A DNA stretch of 6,163 bases from Anaerolineales bacterium UBA5069. Lineage in GTDB: Bacteria > Chloroflexota > Anaerolineae > Caldilineales > Caldilineaceae. Shown piece after piece: positions 4,427 through 6,163 of the stretch; the stretch's first letter is position 1, and the number at the start of each line of letters is the position of its first letter. The translations under genes were made by a program, and so were the position numbers. The notes beneath the pieces are model-generated. The model was given only the letters and a program-made list of their open reading frames with translations. It was not told the DNA's origin and searched no databases. The stretch lies in the NCBI GenBank assembly GCA_002415895.1, contig DIAV01000397.1, positions 1 to 6,163 of the forward strand, written 5' to 3'.

Positions 4427-6163
4427 CTATTTCTTCACAGAGGTGACGGTCTTCAGCTTGGCCGCCTTGCCCTTGCTGCTCTTGCCCTCGCTCTCCGCAG
4501 GGGCAAGGTCGCTCTCGCCAAAGAGCCCGGCCTGCGCAACGGGCCGCTCAGACGGGTTTTCGGGCTGGGTGGCGGCGGCTTTCGCTGCGGCGGGCGGCGC
4601 CTTCTGCGGCGCTTGTGCACTGGGTTCGCTCTTGCGCGCCGCTTCCGGCTTGAGCGCAGGCGCTTTGGTCGCGGGTGCAGCCTGTTTGATCGGGACGGTT
4701 GCAGCTTTGGCTGTTGCCGGCGAACCGGCCTTTGCCTCTGGCTTGCTGACTGCTCTGGCCGTGGGCGCCGCTGCTGGCCTGGCGGCGGGCGCGGGCTTGA
4801 CTTCTTCGTCAAGCAAGCGCGGCGCGGCTGTGCGTGGGGCAGGCGCCTCGGCGGGGTCATTGCCCTCCAGCCAGCGAATCGCCACCACGGGCGCGCCGGG
4901 GGCGGCTTCGGCCACTTGTTTCCCCTGTGACGCGCGCCCCTGGCTGGGGATCTCGCTCAGTTCAATCACGCGTGGCGTCCCCTTGGGGGTGAGCAGCGCC
5001 AACAATTTGGGCAGCCTGGCGGCGGGAAGAATGGCCGCGGCCGTTACGTTGCCTGTGCGTGCGCTCAGTTTGTGCGCCGCCACGCCGCCGCCGTTGCGCC
5101 CCTGGCGGGGGAAGTCGGCCAGCGGCGTGAGCTTGGCAAAGCCCTTTTCGGTGTAAGTCATGAGGAGCGCGTCCGGCTCCACAACGCCCGCAAAGATGAT
5201 CTTCTCATTCTTGCCCAGCTTCATGCCGCCCACGCCGCCCGCCGCCAACCCCATGCTGCGCACCTCATCCTCGCCAAAGCGGATGGCCTGGCCGCTATTG
5301 CTCACAAGCAGCACATCGTTGGCGCCGCTTGTGCGCAGCGTCCAGCCCAGGCGATCCTTGTTGTCTACATTCATGACCACAGAGCCATTGTTGACGCTCT
5401 CCGTCACGCTGGCGAGCGTGACGCGCTTGACGTTGGCGCGATCGGTGGCAAAGAAGAGATAGCCGCCGGCGTCATCGGCCGCGGGGGTGCTGCCGCTTTC
5501 CACGCTGCCCGGCCCCGCGGGGCCGGCAATGCGCGGCAAGGCAATCGCCGCGGTGGTGCGCTCCTTGCGCTCCAGCCCGGTAAACTCGGAGGCAGCCTTG
5601 TTGTCGGCCTGCAATTCGTGAATGCCCAGACGTGCGGCGCGTCCGGTATCGGCAAAGAGATAGAGCAGATCGCGCGCGTTGGCCTGGAAGAGCGCCACTT
5701 CGGCCCCCCGCGCCGCCTGGCGCAGCGAGCTCTGTGTGAGGCGGCCGGCGTCGCTGCGGCGCAATGTGCCATCGCTGCCCACGCTCACCCACACCTCCTG
5801 CTCGGGGAGCAGGTCGTGCGTGGTGTGCGCGCCGCGCGTCAGGTCCACAATCTGCGTGCGGCGCGCGTCGCCATACTTCTCCTTGATCTCCAGCAGGTCG
5901 CTTTTGATGAGCGCAAGCACCTTTGCGGGGCTGGCCAGCAACGACTCAAGCCAGGCAATGCGCTTGAGCAGCTCGTCGTGCTCTTCCTGGAGCTTCTTGC
6001 GCTCGAGCGCCGCCAGCCGCCGCAACTGCATGTCGAGGATGGCTGTGGCCTGCAGCTCGGTCAGGCCGAAGCGGGCCATCAACTGGGCGCGGGCGTCGTC
6101 GGCGTCGGCCGCCTCGCGGATGGTGCGGATGACCTCATCGAGGTTGCCGATGGCGATGAGCAG
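4427..6163 (-). CDS. gyrA: Type IIA topoisomerase subunit A (GyrA/ParC family), C-terminal 578 residues; 5' end outside window
   Basis: The frame is open from the window edge to TAG at 4429-4427. It enters the breakage-reunion domain at LLIAIGNLDEVIRTIREAAD, then shows ARFGLTELQATAILDMQLRRL (about 30-50) and the coiled-coil part 'ALERKKLQEEHDEL...LESLLASPAKVLALI'. These are hallmarks of the GyrA/ParC tower and C-gate. The active-site Tyr lies upstream. A beta-pinwheel CTD spans about 120-435, with blades marked by LLYLFADTGRAARL, YLFFATDRANVKRV, DVLLVSNSGQAIRF, LLMTYTEKGFAKL and LLALLTPKGTPRVI. The gyrase-specific GyrA box (normally QRRGGKG) reads QAARGAE at 149-155. FPRQGRNGGGV and IPSQGRASQGKQV are box-like in later blades. 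A Gly/Ser/Pro insert (about 214-233) follows blade 1. About 140 residues of Ala/Pro/Lys-rich, probably disordered tail complete the protein. GyrA versus ParC/topo IV identity is unsettled because of the degenerate box; the symbol is the family default. Confidence 0.88.
   Translation of the reverse strand: MLIAIGNLDEVIRTIREAADADDARAQLMARFGLTELQATAILDMQLRRLAALERKKLQEEHDELLKRIAWLESLLASPAKVLALIKSDLLEIKEKYGDARRTQIVDLTRGAHTTHDLLPEQEVWVSVGSDGTLRRSDAGRLTQSSLRQAARGAEVALFQANARDLLYLFADTGRAARLGIHELQADNKAASEFTGLERKERTTAAIALPRIAGPAGPGSVESGSTPAADDAGGYLFFATDRANVKRVTLASVTESVNNGSVVMNVDNKDRLGWTLRTSGANDVLLVSNSGQAIRFGEDEVRSMGLAAGGVGGMKLGKNEKIIFAGVVEPDALLMTYTEKGFAKLTPLADFPRQGRNGGGVAAHKLSARTGNVTAAAILPAARLPKLLALLTPKGTPRVIELSEIPSQGRASQGKQVAEAAPGAPVVAIRWLEGNDPAEAPAPRTAAPRLLDEEVKPAPAARPAAAPTARAVSKPEAKAGSPATAKAATVPIKQAAPATKAPALKPEAARKSEPSAQAPQKAPPAAAKAAATQPENPSERPVAQAGLFGESDLAPAESEGKSSKGKAAKLKTVTSVKK

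Noticed and set aside
4290..5156. 288-codon Ala/Gly/Ser-rich open frame on the plus strand, antisense to the topoisomerase tail and the GNAT start
   Set aside because: It is a mirror of GC-rich coding sequence: low-complexity composition, no recognisable domain, no RBS, and it overlaps two genes with clear family motifs.

Overview
The window is about 61% GC and rich in GCGC words. It carries six protein-coding genes, two of them cut by the window edges. No RNA gene, CRISPR array, insertion sequence or phage gene is visible. Several features recall Chloroflexota (Anaerolineae/Caldilineae-like): a TPR-type regulator C-terminus of the AfsR/LuxR-ATPase kind, a UvsE UV endonuclease, a double PspC protein, a small Yip1 membrane protein, and a GyrA-type subunit with a degenerate GyrA box. 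This assignment is inferred from gene style and was not tested by a search.

Layout. (1) 1-573, plus strand: C-terminal end of a TPR-rich regulator or ATPase. (2) 621-1709, minus strand: a UV damage endonuclease (uvsE) with all its metal-ligand positions recognisable, convergent with gene 1. (3) 1710-1906: a divergent intergenic region with short direct and inverted repeats. (4) 1907-2821, plus strand: a membrane protein with two PspC domains around a LiaI/LiaF-like membrane core, closed by a perfect 12-bp-stem terminator at 2840-2870. (5) 2871-3049: a leader with a good sigma70-like promoter (TTGAAG, 17 bp, TATAGT), followed by five near-tandem 11-bp repeats. It leads into a five-helix Yip1-family protein at 3050-3751. 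(6) 3775-3810: a 15-bp perfect hairpin between convergent genes, probably a bidirectional terminator. (7) 4427-6163, minus strand: C-terminal two thirds of a GyrA/ParC-type topoisomerase subunit with a long Ala/Pro/Lys-rich tail. After a 15-bp gap it is followed by a GNAT acetyltransferase (3881-4411), probably in the same transcript.

The genes look like separate housekeeping or stress modules: DNA repair, topology and envelope. They do not form one pathway. PspC and Yip1 are both small membrane proteins on the same strand, but a terminator and a new promoter separate them. I do not see a clear undescribed multi-gene system. The most notable items are the 11-bp repeats ahead of yip1, a 12-bp tandem repeat that triplicates the GNAT stop codon in frame, and a sliding-clamp-like pentapeptide (QAGLF) in the topoisomerase tail.
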